Part shown: positions 12,961 to 35,399 of the stretch, piece after piece | How positions within the stretch are numbered: position 1 is the stretch's first letter | Layout: each line of letters begins with the position of its first letter | From: Onthophagus taurus | Lineage: Eukaryota > Arthropoda > Insecta > Coleoptera > Scarabaeidae | DNA length: 64,000 bases | Assembly: GCF_036711975.1 (NCBI RefSeq) | Contig: NC_091967.1 | Coordinates: forward strand, 15,934,001-15,998,000 | Direction of reading: 5' to 3' | Position numbers and translations under genes: made by a program | Notes under the pieces: model-generated | What the model saw: the letters and a program-made list of their open reading frames with translations, nothing else | Databases searched by the model: none | What the model was told of the DNA's origin: nothing

Positions 12961-15900
12961 TAAGCTGTCGTTCGTAATTAATGTTAGTGATTTACTTTTT
13001 CCCGTGGGAAAATGTGTACGTAGTACTCTCTCTACCTAGTGCAGATGGGGAAATTTACTCACTGGAAACGTCAGCCCCCTCGACGACGATGGTAATTCGA
13101 TTTTGATACGACCGGATTTTCCGATGGTGGCAAACGCCTCAAAAGAAAAACTAAAACCTAAAATGATATCGGAAATTGCAACGACGGCTTTTTAAGGTTT
13201 CAAAAAATATTTTACTGAAACGAAAACATATTACTTTGTTTTCCCTATTAATTTACGTTAAATGACATCATAACTTTTTATTTGATCGCTCAGATTTAAT
13301 GCAGATATATTCAGAACACATCAATATCGGAATATTGTGAAATTGGAAGGCAAATTAATTCTGTATGAAGCTAATTAAAAGCTACGTTACGTTACGTTAC
13401 CTGCATTAACAAGATCCTTGTATAATAGAATTGTAATTTAACGGTTATTTTACTACATTTATTGCAAAGAAAACGTTGACGCCGTTAATCAAATTTTTTC
13501 TCAATTTTCTTTCATTTTATCATAAAAACATGCAAACGCTTTCCTTTAAATTAAACCCCCCCATTCTTCTTCATTGTTCTCGCCGTTATTTCACCGTCAA
13601 CTTTGCACTTAACCCAGGAATTGAATCTCGTGAGAGAAGCAACAGACCAAGCAATAATTCAAATGGTGAGTCCGCAACGATAAAATCCTCGTATGAAGTG
13701 CAGGTGTACGACGACACTTTTGTTGAATTATTCATGGCTACAGTGAGAAATTCGGCCGAGGACTTGTTGTTTTAAATCCCTTGGTGGCGTTGTCTCACCC
13801 TTTGTTTATTTTAACTACCCGTTTTAATTTTTTTATTTCAAAAATCAACGTTGGTGCTCAGTTTTTTTTAAGTTACCGTAAACTTTCGTCGCATAAATTT
13901 CGTTGTTCGTTTACCAACAATTTTAAGTATTTTTTTAGTTAAACAAATATTATTTCGTTGTTTTATTGTGGAAGAAAAATATATCAACAGATACATCATT
14001 TATCAATGTCGGTGTCACTTCTACTCTTTAAACTCTCAATCATTGTAGTGTGTAACATTATCTGTTCGAAACAATTTTAAATTTGATTTTATTTTAAAAT
14101 TTAAATTTCATACGAAGTTTAATCTATCGAATATCTTCTTTCCAGAATACGGCATACATAAATTCAAAACGTGATGGTATACAATTTAATTAAACTATGC
14201 TAGACGAAGTCTCGCGTAAAAATTTTCACTTCGATGGTCTTATGGGTCACGGAAACAAATTGGTTATGCAAAATATAGCCAATTTTTGCTGTCTCATTGG
14301 ATATCGATATAAATTCGATAATATTCTTTTAGAAGAAAAAATTATTTTTTTACAATATCTTTTTGTATTATTTTCTTGAATAACCCTTGGGTGAGCTTTA
14401 AATATATTGAAGTTTTAATTCTTGTTAGTGTTTTCTGACGCCATCTGAATGACTAATGAATTTCCAATAAATCTATAATAAATGCAATTTTAAATTTTAT
14501 TGCAATATTAAATTTAAATATAATTAAAAAATGTATTTATTATTTATGAATAATTCGGCAAATATTAGTTGCAATTGTAATTTACAATTGGCCGTTGACA
14601 ATTATTTTCGCAATAACAGCCGCGCCAAATTCGAATTGGATATAGCATTATTTCCGATTTAATTGAAATGTAGGAACCGTTATCGTGTTGTGATTAGAAA
14701 TCCAATTAATTTACGTTCAAATAATATTAGCAATAGTTTGGAACTACATTAAATGGGCGGACAAACTATTTCAAACCGTGTTACATCTACCAATTATGTA
14801 ACTTACATTACAAATACGTTAATTATATGGATCAAAGAATTTTATTGCGTTAATAAGTCGAATAATTTGATTAATATTTTAAAATGATCTAATTTATTAA
14901 TCAAAACTTTTCCATTTAAGCATTTTTTTGTTTGATAACAACAGCGTTTACGTATATACATGAAATTGGCACCGATCGAGTTTTAAACCTGCAATGCGGC
15001 TGAAACCGGAAAACAATCAAAACAAATTAAACATTTAACAAGTCGGTAATCACGTTTGGTTGGATATCTGAAATCTTTTTCAAAACAAATCAAATAGATT
15101 TTAAAAAATCAATCGAAAATTTTAAGAGCACTCAATTTTTGTCAAGTTCTATATCAAATTCATCAAAAATGTATTGGTTTTATTAAAATTTCAATAAACA
15201 GCGAATGTTATTCAATCCTCATAGAATACTAAATAGTAAATTCTATATAAATTCAATGCGCTTTTTTTATTTTATGTATAGTAATTAAGAGTTTATTTAA
15301 TTCGGTACAGGATGTAGATAATATTTGTGTTTAAGCTGTCACATTCGTAATTTAGTGTTTTGTTATCTATTAAATATTGCAAACGGTTTATCTTGTGATA
15401 AAATATTACGGATAATATTATGTGATGTATTATTATTAGAAAACTACAATAATAATGAACAAAAACAAAGTAGAATAAAATAAACATTATTTAAGTTGAA
15501 ATGAAATAATTTTCATGTACTGAGAAAATATACCTGATACACCCGAAAATAGGGTATAATTTTTGTATAACATCTTGTTTCAGCTCTGGAGAGATTATCA
15601 AAAAAGTTTCTTTCATAACCAGTATGATCCTATCTTGATTATGCCCAAAGGCTGTTGAAAATGAGGTTGGTGAAAGTGATTTGATTTGATGTAGATTACT
15701 CCTTTGGGAAATATCAGATTAAATCTCGGTCTCTAATGACTTGGTAACTATATGATCGTCAAAGTGTGTTTACATTTTTTTTGTTGATTTGAGACCCAAG
15801 CTAAACAAGCCCAGGTATATCAGAACTCAAACGGTTACAAAAAATATCTATGGGAAAAAAATGAACAAGCTATTACAAAAAAAAACATCAATCTAGGGCT

Positions 15901-16595
15901 GTTATTAATCCTTTCTCTACTTTTATTAAAGTTCCAAATTGCGTTGTGTTATCGACATCCCCATAAAATATTCGTGTATCTTTCGTATCTACATGAATCA
16001 CTATACTAATTAACCGCATGTTGTGTACTCGATCGCCATTAGTTGGTAGCAACATTATTTGACAAAATAGTGCCTGTAACCGACCACACTATTTCGCTGG
16101 GTTTGGATTTTGCGACACAACGGTCGTATCCGATGGTTGCTGTGCAAGGTGTCACGATTGTGTGGCTATTCAATCCGTCTCTCCGGTTGTTTCAGCGCCG
16201 GATAGAGGTGGAGCACGGCACACATTTATATTGCACTGACAGGTGAAAAGGGACACGCCTCCCTTCCGAACTGACAGTTACCTTGTAAAATATGGTCCTG
16301 CAATGGAAATGAAATTTTTGCATAGCTACTACCTTCGTTGCAAAAGCTGCAAGAGAATACTTTGGTAAAAAATAGCCTTCGGATAAAAATGACACTTTAT
16401 ACTATGATCGTTACAAAGGAGAATTTTTTTAACGGACACAATTTTGCTAATGAACAATTTTCCGCTAAATTTTCGTTCAACCATTTTTTCATAGAGCATG
16501 CTCGAGGTGTCCTTTTATGTTAAACAACATTATTACATTATTATAACCATGTTATTTAGATGTATGTACAATAATTTTATTTTCTTTCTTTTCAG
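12961..16595. other. AT-rich non-coding stretch upstream of the first visible rolled exon
   Basis: No supportable exon is seen. A patch at about 16,040-16,290, 300 bases before the kinase exon, is less AT-rich, but no frame in it encodes the missing glycine-rich loop of ERK. A short (gttac)3 run lies near 13,384. The last bases before 16,596 are a pyrimidine tract and splice acceptor (tttctttcttttcag). Confidence 0.5.
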
Positions 16596-25942
<9,347 letters not shown>

Positions 25943-28289
25943 TCATTCGAGATAAACGTATAAAATACAAATAAAAGGAAACTCAGAAATTTTCTTTGTA
26001 AAATAAAAAAAAAGTTAAGACACACATAAGATTTTTTCGACCGTTGTTTAATGTTAACAGTTGTTGTGAATCTTCTGGTTGTCATACATTTAATAATAAT
26101 CATATTAAAAAAATACAAAAATATCAAAATGAAAAAACGGAACGTTAAGGTTTTATTTTTTTCAGTGATATCTATGTGTATTATAAAATATAAAAAGTGT
26201 AAGGAAAAAGATATATATAGGAGTTTGAAACCAATAATAATGAAGCGAGAATTTAAACATTAAAAAAAGCGAAGAGAAAAATTAAATGAAATCAAAGTCT
26301 ATTTTTGAAAATTAGTTTTTGTAACTTGATGAAGTGAAAAATATAACACTAAAGTAAGTACAACATTGTGAGATGCTAGTACAACTGAGCGAACGCTTTT
26401 CCTTTTTATAAATAAAGTAACAAAAACCTTTATTCCTTCCTCCCCCATCGCCGTCGACCTTTTAATTCCACTTAAAAAATCGAGAGAAAGAAGTTAATTA
26501 GAAAAAAAATAATAATGAAACAAAATGTTGCTAAAATAATAGGTAAAACATTGCCTTTGCAGTCTTTAATAATCGTTGATAAATAATTACACCAAAAATT
26601 CTAAACCAATTAATAAATTCTAAAACATAGATATAAAAATAAGAAAACAAGATAAAATGCGTGAAAAAGCAAGAAAGAATAAAGGCGAGTCAAATTGTTA
26701 TTTATGTATAATATTGTTATTATGCAATTGTTAACATTCCAATAACAGCAACAATTTTTGCCATTTATTTAATTTATACTTCATAAGCTCATTCGTGTTA
26801 AAATAAAAACGCCGTGCCATAAAAATCACCTCCAACTTAATTTTTAACATAATCTCTTCAATTTTTCAATTTCCAAAAAAAATTATCAACATTATTATAG
26901 TCTCGTGGATATTTATCTATGTATCACAAATCACGCACATAAAAAAATATCAAATGATCGTTAATGTGTAAATCTTATAAAATATACAATGTTTTATTAA
27001 AAAAAGAACAACTTAAACATAATTTTTTTTAGTTGAAATAGATTTTATTTAATTATTTAAACAATGTTTAAAATCAGAAGATGTTTATGCTTTTATTTTT
27101 TTTATACAAAAACCTCCACATGTATTTAAATGAAATATTAATGTTAAAAAGAAACCAACATTATGAAAAACTATGACGTAAGAGTACATAATATTTTTAT
27201 CTGTGATTTATCACTTCGTTTTATGGTATATTAATGTACATGTACCTATATATATTTATAAATGTAGCTCGTTAAATTTTAATTTTGTAAATTTAAGTCG
27301 CGTTAAAAAAAAAGTAAGTGAAATAAAATTCCAAACGATTACAAGCGGAAATTGTTTAAAATATATGAATTAAAATGAATTGATCCACCAATAATTATTA
27401 TAAATAAAGGAAATTCATATTATCTCTAGACGGAAGAGAAATATTGTTGTAAATATATAATAGTTATAATGTGATAGTATAAAAAGGGGAAAAATGAAAG
27501 GGTAGATCGTATCAGAGAAGACAAACGTATTTTATTTTATTATCAACGTCATCTTAGAAGTTGATAAATTTTCGCAATATTATCGAAAAAAATAACGTAA
27601 AATACTTTTTAACAATACCTTCTCAAGAAATAATTTTCAAAAAAAGTAATAAATGAGTACAGCTGAAAGGAAAATGAAATTAATATTTAGCACTTTTAAT
27701 ATTATCTCTGATAGTCACCTACGTAACCGATTTGAATCAAAGAAAAATTATTATTAAACTACTATTTCCTAAATATAAATGTCATATTTCTTGAAAACCA
27801 TGGCCTAAAACAATGTTTTCCTTGTTACTTAAATGTTATTAATTATTAAACGATATCGTCATATTATTGTAGTTCTTATAAATGTATAATTAAAAATCTT
27901 AAAGCAATACTTAACTGGATTTTATTTCCTTTTATTATTTTTAATAATAAACACATCTTATGTAAAGCAATAACACTATTATTTTCTGTAATTAAAACAA
28001 ATTTGATTGGAAGTCTTTCATAATGGAGTTATCTGGAATCCCCTGGAGTTACTTCAGTTTCAAAGGTATCCATATCCCAGATAAAAGTAATTAATTGATC
28101 GAATTTTTTTATAAATATTCATAATAAAACAAAAAAATCTTAATTCTTAAAAAATTATTTATTTTCTTATCTATTAATTAATTCATCACAGATATATTTT
28201 TTATCTATAATCAAATCTATACAATTTACAAGAAAAGAAATTAATTTTTTGTTAAAAAAAAAATGAAATCCCCCAGAGAAAAAATTAAT
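25943..28289 (+). other. 3' region of rolled, convergent with TXNDC11
   Basis: Very AT-rich sequence without coding signal follows the rolled stop codon. Candidate polyadenylation signals are aataaa at 25970-25975 and 26411-26416, with more further on, so the 3' untranslated end cannot be fixed by eye. The TXNDC11 gene ends from the other side; a minus-strand AATAAA at 28158-28163 is its nearest signal. Confidence 0.6.
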
Positions 28290-31200
28290 TCATTGTTTCG
28301 TTAATTTAACAAACAAAGTTTGTATGCTTTGCGAATTATCTTTGGTCTTTTGTCCCAAAATCAAATGCAAACGTCTCAAAGCGCTCAATTTATCTACTAT
28401 ATAGCTTTTAAGTTCGCTTTGGGCTTTTCGCCATTCCTGTAACGTTCGTTCAATTAAACTTAATGTTTCCAAACGAATTGATAAAATACATTTATTTTGA
28501 TCTGCTTCAAACTGCAATTATTTAAAATATGATATAATTAAATAATACAAAAAAAATTAATTACCTTAATTTTCATACAAATCGACCACATTGCGTGAAC
28601 TTTCAAAGTTGGACTTAAATTTGTCAGGATAAAATTAATTAAAGTTGAGACTGTAATAGGAGTTGATTTCGGAAAAACTCTCGTTTCTGATTTTCTAAAA
28701 CATTTATGTAAATTTAATAAATCTAATTAATTAATAAATTATTACTTACTTTTCATCGGGGAAAAATAATAAAGTAGGTAACTTTTCCATGGTAAATTCC
28801 CAAGGTAAAGTATTCAAATCGCCATCGATTCTCCCAAAAGTAAGATGCTCGACGTTTTCTAACATTTTCGCCACTTTTAACAATTTATATGAAATACCCG
28901 AACAAAAAGCGCAATGCTTAGTGTAAAAAAATATAATAACAGCCTAAAATAATAATAACAAATCATAAAATTACTTAATGAAGAAATTTTTTTAAACAAA
29001 CCTTTTTTTGTTTCGTAAAATTAAAAAATGATTCCGCATTTAAATCGGTTATAAAAAATTCTTTGCTAGTAGGTGGGATGTTTGTTGTAAACGATTTCGA
29101 TCGATTTAAACTGTTTTCAAAGAATCTTTTAATAAATTTTCGAAGATTAACATCATTAATAGGAGATTTTAATACAAAAAATGACTCATTTTGATCATCT
29201 ATAATAATTGCTGATGTTTTTTGATCATTTTTTAAAAGATTCACGTTTAAATTCGTTGTAAAACCATCGTAATTTAAAGAGTCCATCGCAATTAAGTTTA
29301 ATGTACGATTCGAATTACATAAAAAACCTTTCAAAAATTTTTTAAGACTTTTCAAACCGCTCGTAAACATTTTTGGTTCATATTTTTCGATTTTAATCGA
29401 ATAAAAAGACTCCGCAAACGCTTTTAGTTCATTTTTATTATTAAGAAATCGTTTTTGAAGATTAACCGGTGAATTTTTATCGAAATTATCGGGTAAAAGT
29501 GACGTTTTGAAATAATTTTTTTGATCTTGTTCGCATTTTAATCGATCATTATAAAAAGTGTTTATATTATTTTCAATTAATACATTATTATCTAAATAAA
29601 AACCGAATTGATTCTGATTTTTGATTAGATCGGAATAACAAATAGAATTATTTGTGTAAAATTCGAAAGTCGTTGAAATTGTGTTATTTTGAGGAGTTTT
29701 AATTAACACTTTATGAAAATCCTCATCAAAATCCATCAAAGATTTATTAGAATTTCGATTGAGTCGTTTTTTATTTAACGCAAAACGTAATGAGTAGTTA
29801 TCAAAATCATTTTTGCAGTTGAAAAGTTCTAATGCGATTTCGCGAATCTAAAAATTTTGATGAAATAAAAAAAAATACAAAATGATAATTTAATTTTACC
29901 AGTAAATAATAATAATTTGTTTCATAAAGTATCATTCTTGGTGTAAATAGGATTAAAGCCGGCCCTGGTTGAAGATATTTCGATAATAAAGTACTTTTTT
30001 GACCGTGAGGTGATGCCCAAGATGTTAATTTATGTATTTTTTCGCTTAACCAAGTTATTAATCCGTTTGTGGTCCAATTAGGTTCGAAATAACTCTTTAA
30101 TAATAAAATTAATAAAGATAAATCTGTTTCAAAAATGTAATCTATACTTACAAATGTTTCATTTGATGTATAAATGGTTAATTTCTTTTTAAATCCTGGT
30201 TTTTCAGTTTTAATACCAAAACCAACCTCCCTAAATGGATCTTTTTCCAAAAATCTCAAAGCTGTTGAATAAAAAATTTCATAATCAACATTTCTTCGAT
30301 TTAAATCAACCATAACATCCAAATTCGCCAAAATGACAACCTTTAATAAATCAAAATAATAATATAAGGGTTGTTTTTAACGTCACATAAGATGTATAAG
30401 TTAATAAAGGTTATAACCTGTTGAAATAATAATGTATAAAGAAATAAGTTAAAGAAAATTTTAAAAATATGTATTAATGTATTTTGATTTCTTTAACCAC
30501 TTTTACTACTACATATTTTTTTATTTATTTCATACTTCTTAACACACATCATTTGTAATACTTCTCATACCCAATGATGATACCAAAAATAATTATATTA
30601 CTTTTACTCATACAGACTTACATCATATTTTGTTCTAAATGTCAAAAAGTCAATTCCATTTTTAATTCTTTCAATAGGACTCACAACTGAATTTAAAAAC
30701 TTGATCATATAATCAGCTTTTAAAGGGCCATTATAAGGTAAACCACGATTATCATTTAAATAAACAACAAAAATGGGCCAACCATAAACTTTACTATATC
30801 GTTTTTGGCATTCTCCCTCTGGTTGCCAACAATTTACAGCCTCAAGATCTATCATTTCCTTCATAAATTGAGCTACAATTTCAAATTCTTTTCTTACTTC
30901 TTGAGACTTTCTATCCCAAGGGGCATAAAACATTACAAAACTAATGTCTTTTGTAGATGAGATTTTTGTTGTTGAAAAAATCTTAGAGATTTCTCCTTTG
31001 AAATGATCTTTTATAGGTGAGTTTGTCAAATTTGAAAAGAATTTATTTGCTTGAGGTGGATTTGATGTTTTAGGTACACTAAAATTTAAAGGTAAATAAT
31101 TGTTTTGAATCGATTTAGATTCAATTTGAACTTACTCATTATTAAAAGCTGCATAAACCATAACCACTAAACCCATTATAAAAGCACTACGCAAATTAGA

Positions 31201-31341
31201 CATTATATTATTTATTAAAATCTTTAAAAACCAACTTTTTTCGGTTTCTTTTTCGTTTTTTTTAACCTTTTTGGGAGGCTTTTCGTCCAAAACATTTTTA
31301 TCTGGACTGAAATCAATCTCCTCGGCTAGACTTTCCGACAT
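28290..31341 (-). CDS. TXNDC11: TXNDC11-like ER thioredoxin-domain membrane protein, seven exons
   Basis: Exons in coding order are 31341-31136, 31078-30622, 30340-29900, 29847-29002, 28943-28750, 28694-28565 and 28511-28290; all are GT/AG and frame-continuous, giving 831 residues (the human protein is somewhat longer). Seen: a charged cytosolic N-terminus, one membrane segment (about residues 50-66, SAFIMGLVVMVYAAF), and a first thioredoxin-like fold with FVMFYAPWDRKSQEV, where the usual CxxC is absent. Next come a degenerate middle thioredoxin-like region (PGPALILFTPR) and a low-complexity Asn/Lys/Phe segment. A C-terminal thioredoxin fold follows with intact CAFC (IIFFYTKHCAFCSG) and LPTLLFFPDEK, then a helical, probably coiled-coil tail. 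In mammals the family is an ER membrane protein linked to DUOX maturation and glycoprotein degradation; the same role here is inferred. It shares an upstream region with ZFAND4. Confidence 0.9.
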
Positions 31342-31937
31342 TTGAAATCCTTACGGCAGTCATTTAATGGTTTTTATTTGAAGTGTTATTCTAGTTTTTC
31401 GGAAGTTTATATTACATTGAAAAATTGCAGTTATATTCCAGATTGATAAGTTAAATTTTTAGTACTGACGTGTAACATAACCTAAAAAACTGACAATTCC
31501 TAATTTGACAGTTATTGAATGACAATTGCGAAGTTAGTTACCAATTAGTCATTAAATATTTAAATTTAAAATTAAAGCTGGAGTTACGAGTGGAGTAATA
31601 AATTTCGATATTATTGCTGTATATTACCATTGGTAAAGGTTTAAATGATAACCAACCGAAGTGTGTTTTAAAAGTAATAATACTAAGTGGACTTTTTGGT
31701 ATTTAAATGTTGGTAGCGAAAATTATCGTCAACTTCGTTGTAAACAAAGTCAATCCGTTTCAGGTAATAATCTACCTACCAAGTTTAGCTTTACAGTTTT
31801 TCGCTCGTTTTTTTGACGGGATTTCGGTGAAAAAACCCACTAAAGACCATTTAGAAAAGTTTCAAACGTTTCGATGAGGATCTCGGGCAGGTGAAAATTG
31901 CGTTATCTTGGGTATTTTTAACGCGTCAAACGTCAAA
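31342..31937. promoter_or_regulatory. Shared head-to-head promoter region of TXNDC11 and ZFAND4
   Basis: The two start codons lie 596 bases apart on opposite strands, so both promoters and 5' untranslated regions must fit here unless there are non-coding first exons elsewhere. I see no clear TATA box at a sensible distance from either ATG. Composition rises toward the ZFAND4 side (about 31,780-31,937). A bidirectional promoter is inferred from spacing. Confidence 0.55.
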
Positions 31938-33272
31938 ATGTCAGATGAGGAAGAGGATTTTTTCTTAAAAGATCCCCAAAAAGCGGGCCAACCGATGGAA
32001 ATTTCGATAGAAACGCTTTCGGGAACTGTGTTTGACGTTCCTGTTCGCCCTACGGACACCGTGCTCGATATCAAAACGAAAATCCAGCGTGTTGAAGGTA
32101 AATTTACTGAATTAATTTCGAACATAACCTCACTTTTTTTGACAACTGTCAATTATTTTCGGGGGCCCTTTTGAGGGGTTTTAAATTGTTGTTAATCTTT
32201 TTCTTTTGTCCATTTGATAAGGTATTCCTACCCATCACCAAAATTTACTTTTTCACTTAAAAGAATTAGAAGATTTTAAGCGTTTAAGCGATGTTGGAAT
32301 CAAAAATGGATCAAAATTAAAATTAGTGCTTTCAATGAGGGGCGGACCGATTTCTACACGACGTTTAACTACTTGTATTGATCGGAGACATATTGTTTGG
32401 AAGGATCTAAAGGAACTTATTGAACACACCAGGTAAGAAATGTTTTGATAATTAGTTTGGCATAATTATTTTTATTTTATAAAAAATACATTTATATTTT
32501 TTTTGTTGTAAAAAATAGGGAAGAAATTGCTGAAAAGCCAGAGTCCACATCAAAAGTATCAGTTTTAGTGTTTAAAGAGGGCGCTGCAATTAATTTGATA
32601 CGTGTGATAGAGAATGAGGATGGTTCCTACTCGCCTTATTTAAAAGAGAATAGAGAAAAACGTGTTGAAATGGTTAAGAGTATTAAGAAAATGTCCGAAG
32701 ACAGTGGGATTGAATCAAAGATGGAAATTTTAAGATCAAAAATGGAGAATTTGGAGGTTTTAGAAGATGAATCAAATGAATTAAGTGATTTAAACGATTT
32801 AAAATCGTTAAAAAGTCGGTTTTTAAATAGGTTTCTGTCAAAAAAAGATGAAGAAAGTGAAGACTTAGATAAGAAAATAGAAAAAAATGATGATGTGAGC
32901 GAAAATTTGGCGGCTAGTTCTTCAGTTTTTGATGAAATCGAGTCAAATTCAATACGAAAACCGTTCTATTTACATAAATCCGATAATAATCTTCATAAAT
33001 TAGATAAAAGTCCATGTAAAACGGATAAGGTGGAAGGTGTAAAGGAGTTAAAAGGGGTTTCGAGTGGTAAAAATCGTCGGATGCGTTGCGAAAAGTGCAA
33101 AAAACGGTTGAATTTAACGAACTGGTATTTGTGTAGGTGTGAAAAAGCGTTTTGTACGCAACACAGATTACCGGAAGTGCATGATTGCGGGTATGATTTT
33201 AAAGGTGAGGGTAGGAGGGTTTTGGAAAGGGAAAATCCAGTTGTGAAAGGGGTTAAAGTGGTCAAGTTTTGA
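31938..33272 (+). CDS. ZFAND4: ZFAND4-like ubiquitin-like plus AN1 zinc-finger protein
   Basis: Exons 31938-32097, 32222-32432 and 32519-33272 join in frame to 374 residues. The start is the first ATG in frame, giving MSDEEEDFF. Residues about 20-95 form a ubiquitin-like domain (MEISIETLSGTVFDV, DTVLDIKTKIQ, GSKLKLVLSMRGGP). A conserved region (VFKEGAAINLIRVIENEDGS) and a long charged Lys/Glu/Ser linker follow. The C-terminal AN1 finger keeps all eight ligands in the order C-x2-C-x11-C-x-C-x4-C-x2-H-x5-H-x-C (CEKC, CRC, FCTQH, HDC). The family pairs a ubiquitin-like fold with a zinc finger; its cellular role is poorly defined. Polyadenylation signals lie at 33387-33392 and 33393-33398, so the 3' end is short. 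Pairing with an ER quality-control gene hints at co-expression, which is inference. Confidence 0.93.
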
Positions 33273-34439
33273 AGGGCTCTTCTGAAATGGAAGGGGTTGA
33301 GGGTTTTGTAGGAGTTAATTCAAAAAGAACAGGAAATGAAGGAAAAATGAGAAGAAGGTGTGGAAGTGTAAATTTGGTGTGATTAAAATAAAAATAAACA
33401 TACTATAGAAATACAAAAAAATATTAAAATAATTTAAAACATGAGTGGTTTTTCTTGGTTTTTAAAATTAATGTTGAAAAAAAGGATAAAAAAGATTAGA
33501 AATTATAAAAATATTAATTAATGTATATAAGTATGTACAAAACGGTTTGTTATAATATAATAATAGTGATAGTAATCATTATGATAATAATGTGAGTGAA
33601 AAATATGTTGAAAAGCAAAAAAAAAACAAGGACCAGCGTAAAGTGATATTTTTTTAATCCTTACCTATTTATTTTTAATCATCACAATTACATATTTAAT
33701 AAGCGATAATGTCCGATTTTTTGGTACTTTTAGAAGTCATTATATATCGATTTTAAATTTAATAATATTATGTGGTTAACTCTGTAGTAACAGTGGTCAA
33801 ATGTTTACAATTTTTACCTGTTTTTTCTTCATATTTATAACTTAATGAAACAATTATTTATGTATGAAACAAATAAGATAACCATTACAACAAATCTGAA
33901 AATTAATTCTGTAAATATGACTAAAAATGTATATTTCCCCTTTTATGTTTAACAGTATAGATGATCACTTTCTACTAGTACCTCAAAATTTTTTAAATAC
34001 TGCTTGATTTGGAGAATCTCAGGAAGGAAGCAGATAAATTTAATGAGATGGTGCATTTATCAAAGTACAGAAACTGGTTAGTTTTTCAATGTAATAAATA
34101 CATTCTCCACAGTCCCTTTCCTCATACCTACATTTCAATCATGGTAGATGTTTTATATTCTATGCATAGCTTGTAATATATTTGATGGGCCAATGATTCA
34201 AAAATGACTTGCTTGATGAAGTTCGACTGAGTAAATATTTATAAAGATGTATTGATGATGAAGAAAAAGATTAAGGGTAAGTCCATTTATTTAATAAGTT
34301 TTTTAGGTTTTTTTAACAGTTTTATCAGATTTCTATGTACAATACTTGCTATTAAGAATTTTAACAATTCTTATTAGTTAAATACGAGTTCAAATTATTG
34401 TCCTAACCCGACTGTATTTAATAAATCTTATAAAGTTCA
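33273..34439. other. Short ZFAND4 3' end, then AT-rich intergenic DNA
   Basis: After the polyadenylation signals near 33,390 there is about 1 kb of AT-rich sequence without exon, RNA gene or recognisable repeat. Confidence 0.6.
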
Positions 34440-35133
34440 TTTCCTGAAACAATTGTAGCATAGATAACTATCGTCGTCCTCAGGAATATGAATTCGATGA
34501 AATTTTGGAACGCATTTCTTAAGGAAACTGTGTCTACATTCATCACACTTCAAGTTAATCTTATTTTGACAAGTTTTTCCGAAAAACGAAACATTTCAGT
34601 TTCTTCTTTTTGTCGTTCTGCTTCTGTATACTCTCTTCTTGTGCATTTCCTGAAATGTTTGCAATAATATTGCAAATGGTAGTCTTTCGATATTTCGTTT
34701 GCTTTACGTTTCGGCGTGTTTGGCTAAATTTGATTAAACTCGTTGTGATGTCATCATCGTTAGACGAAACTTGATCATTTTTAATTGGGTTTATGATAAC
34801 ATTTGCAATTATATGCACTTTTGGACTTTGATAGTGATCAGAATTTGATTCAATTTGAATATTATTTGCTTGTTCAGGGATCATATTCTCTTTATTCCCA
34901 GGAAAACCTCTATTAGCTATCTCCTTTATCAAATATACTAAAGAAGTTTCCTTGTTTTCAGTTAAAACGGTACAAGGTCCAAAAGTCTCTTTATGCCCTG
35001 GATGTTTAACTTTAAAATCCAGTGTTGATTTAGGTACATGATATTTGTTGGCAATATCTCTTAGAGAAAATTTACCTTTCTGCATTCCTTGAATGACCAA
35101 CAACACGTCATTGATGGGGTGAAAAAATACAAA
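34440..35133 (-). pseudogene. Pogo/Tigger-type transposase relic lacking the DDE core
   Basis: The N-terminal part is a psq-type helix-turn-helix typical of pogo transposases (LRDIANKYHVPKSTL, residues about 15-30 of the open frame), followed by NRGFPGNKENM. The frame then passes directly into a Ser/Asn-rich tail and CFVFRKNLSK. After a stop and a change of frame comes a Cys-rich tail near 34,440-34,555 (LKCDECRHSF, then DDDSYLCYNCFRK), as found at the C-terminus of insect pogo-like transposases. The catalytic DDE domain, normally about 200-300 residues, is absent. It looks like an internally deleted element with a later frameshift. A short host DNA-binding gene is a less likely alternative. 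Confidence 0.7.
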
Positions 35134-35303
35134 AAGTGTTAGTGCGAAAGGTATAGGAAACTCACTTCAAGATTGATCAATAGTATTATTTATTATCCGA
35201 AGAAACACCGGATCTGTGGCATTAATGAACAATGAAATATAGGCTATATTTTACTATAATAGTTCATCAGATAGCAATATTGCTCAATACCATTATTGCT
35301 CCC

Positions 35304-35399
35304 CTAAAAAAATATTTTTGATATTATTCCGTCGTCTTTATCGTATGGTAGTAAACACCCCATTTTCATTATTTTAAAATTATAATATAAAAACCTCAT
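35304..35399 (-). pseudogene. Truncated first exon of OR-B left at a duplication edge
   Basis: Thirty-one codons starting MRFLYYNFKIMKMG and containing LLPYDKDDGIISKIFF match the start of OR-B (41321 downward) almost base for base, with five to six changes in the stretch. A TAG stop follows at the point where similarity ends (about 35,306). The rest of OR-B is missing, so this marks one breakpoint of the block duplication that produced OR-A. Confidence 0.85.

Noticed and set aside
13476..13775. 99-codon plus-strand open frame.
   Set aside because: No recognisable domain, mixed low-complexity start, no splice context; chance frame in AT-rich DNA.
16043..16300. Less AT-rich patch considered as the missing first coding exon of rolled.
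   Set aside because: No frame gives the glycine-rich loop or ends in the phase needed to join the exon at 16596.
31862..32152. 96-codon minus-strand frame over the ZFAND4 start.
   Set aside because: It is the antisense of the first ZFAND4 exon, which carries a clear ubiquitin-like domain on the plus strand.
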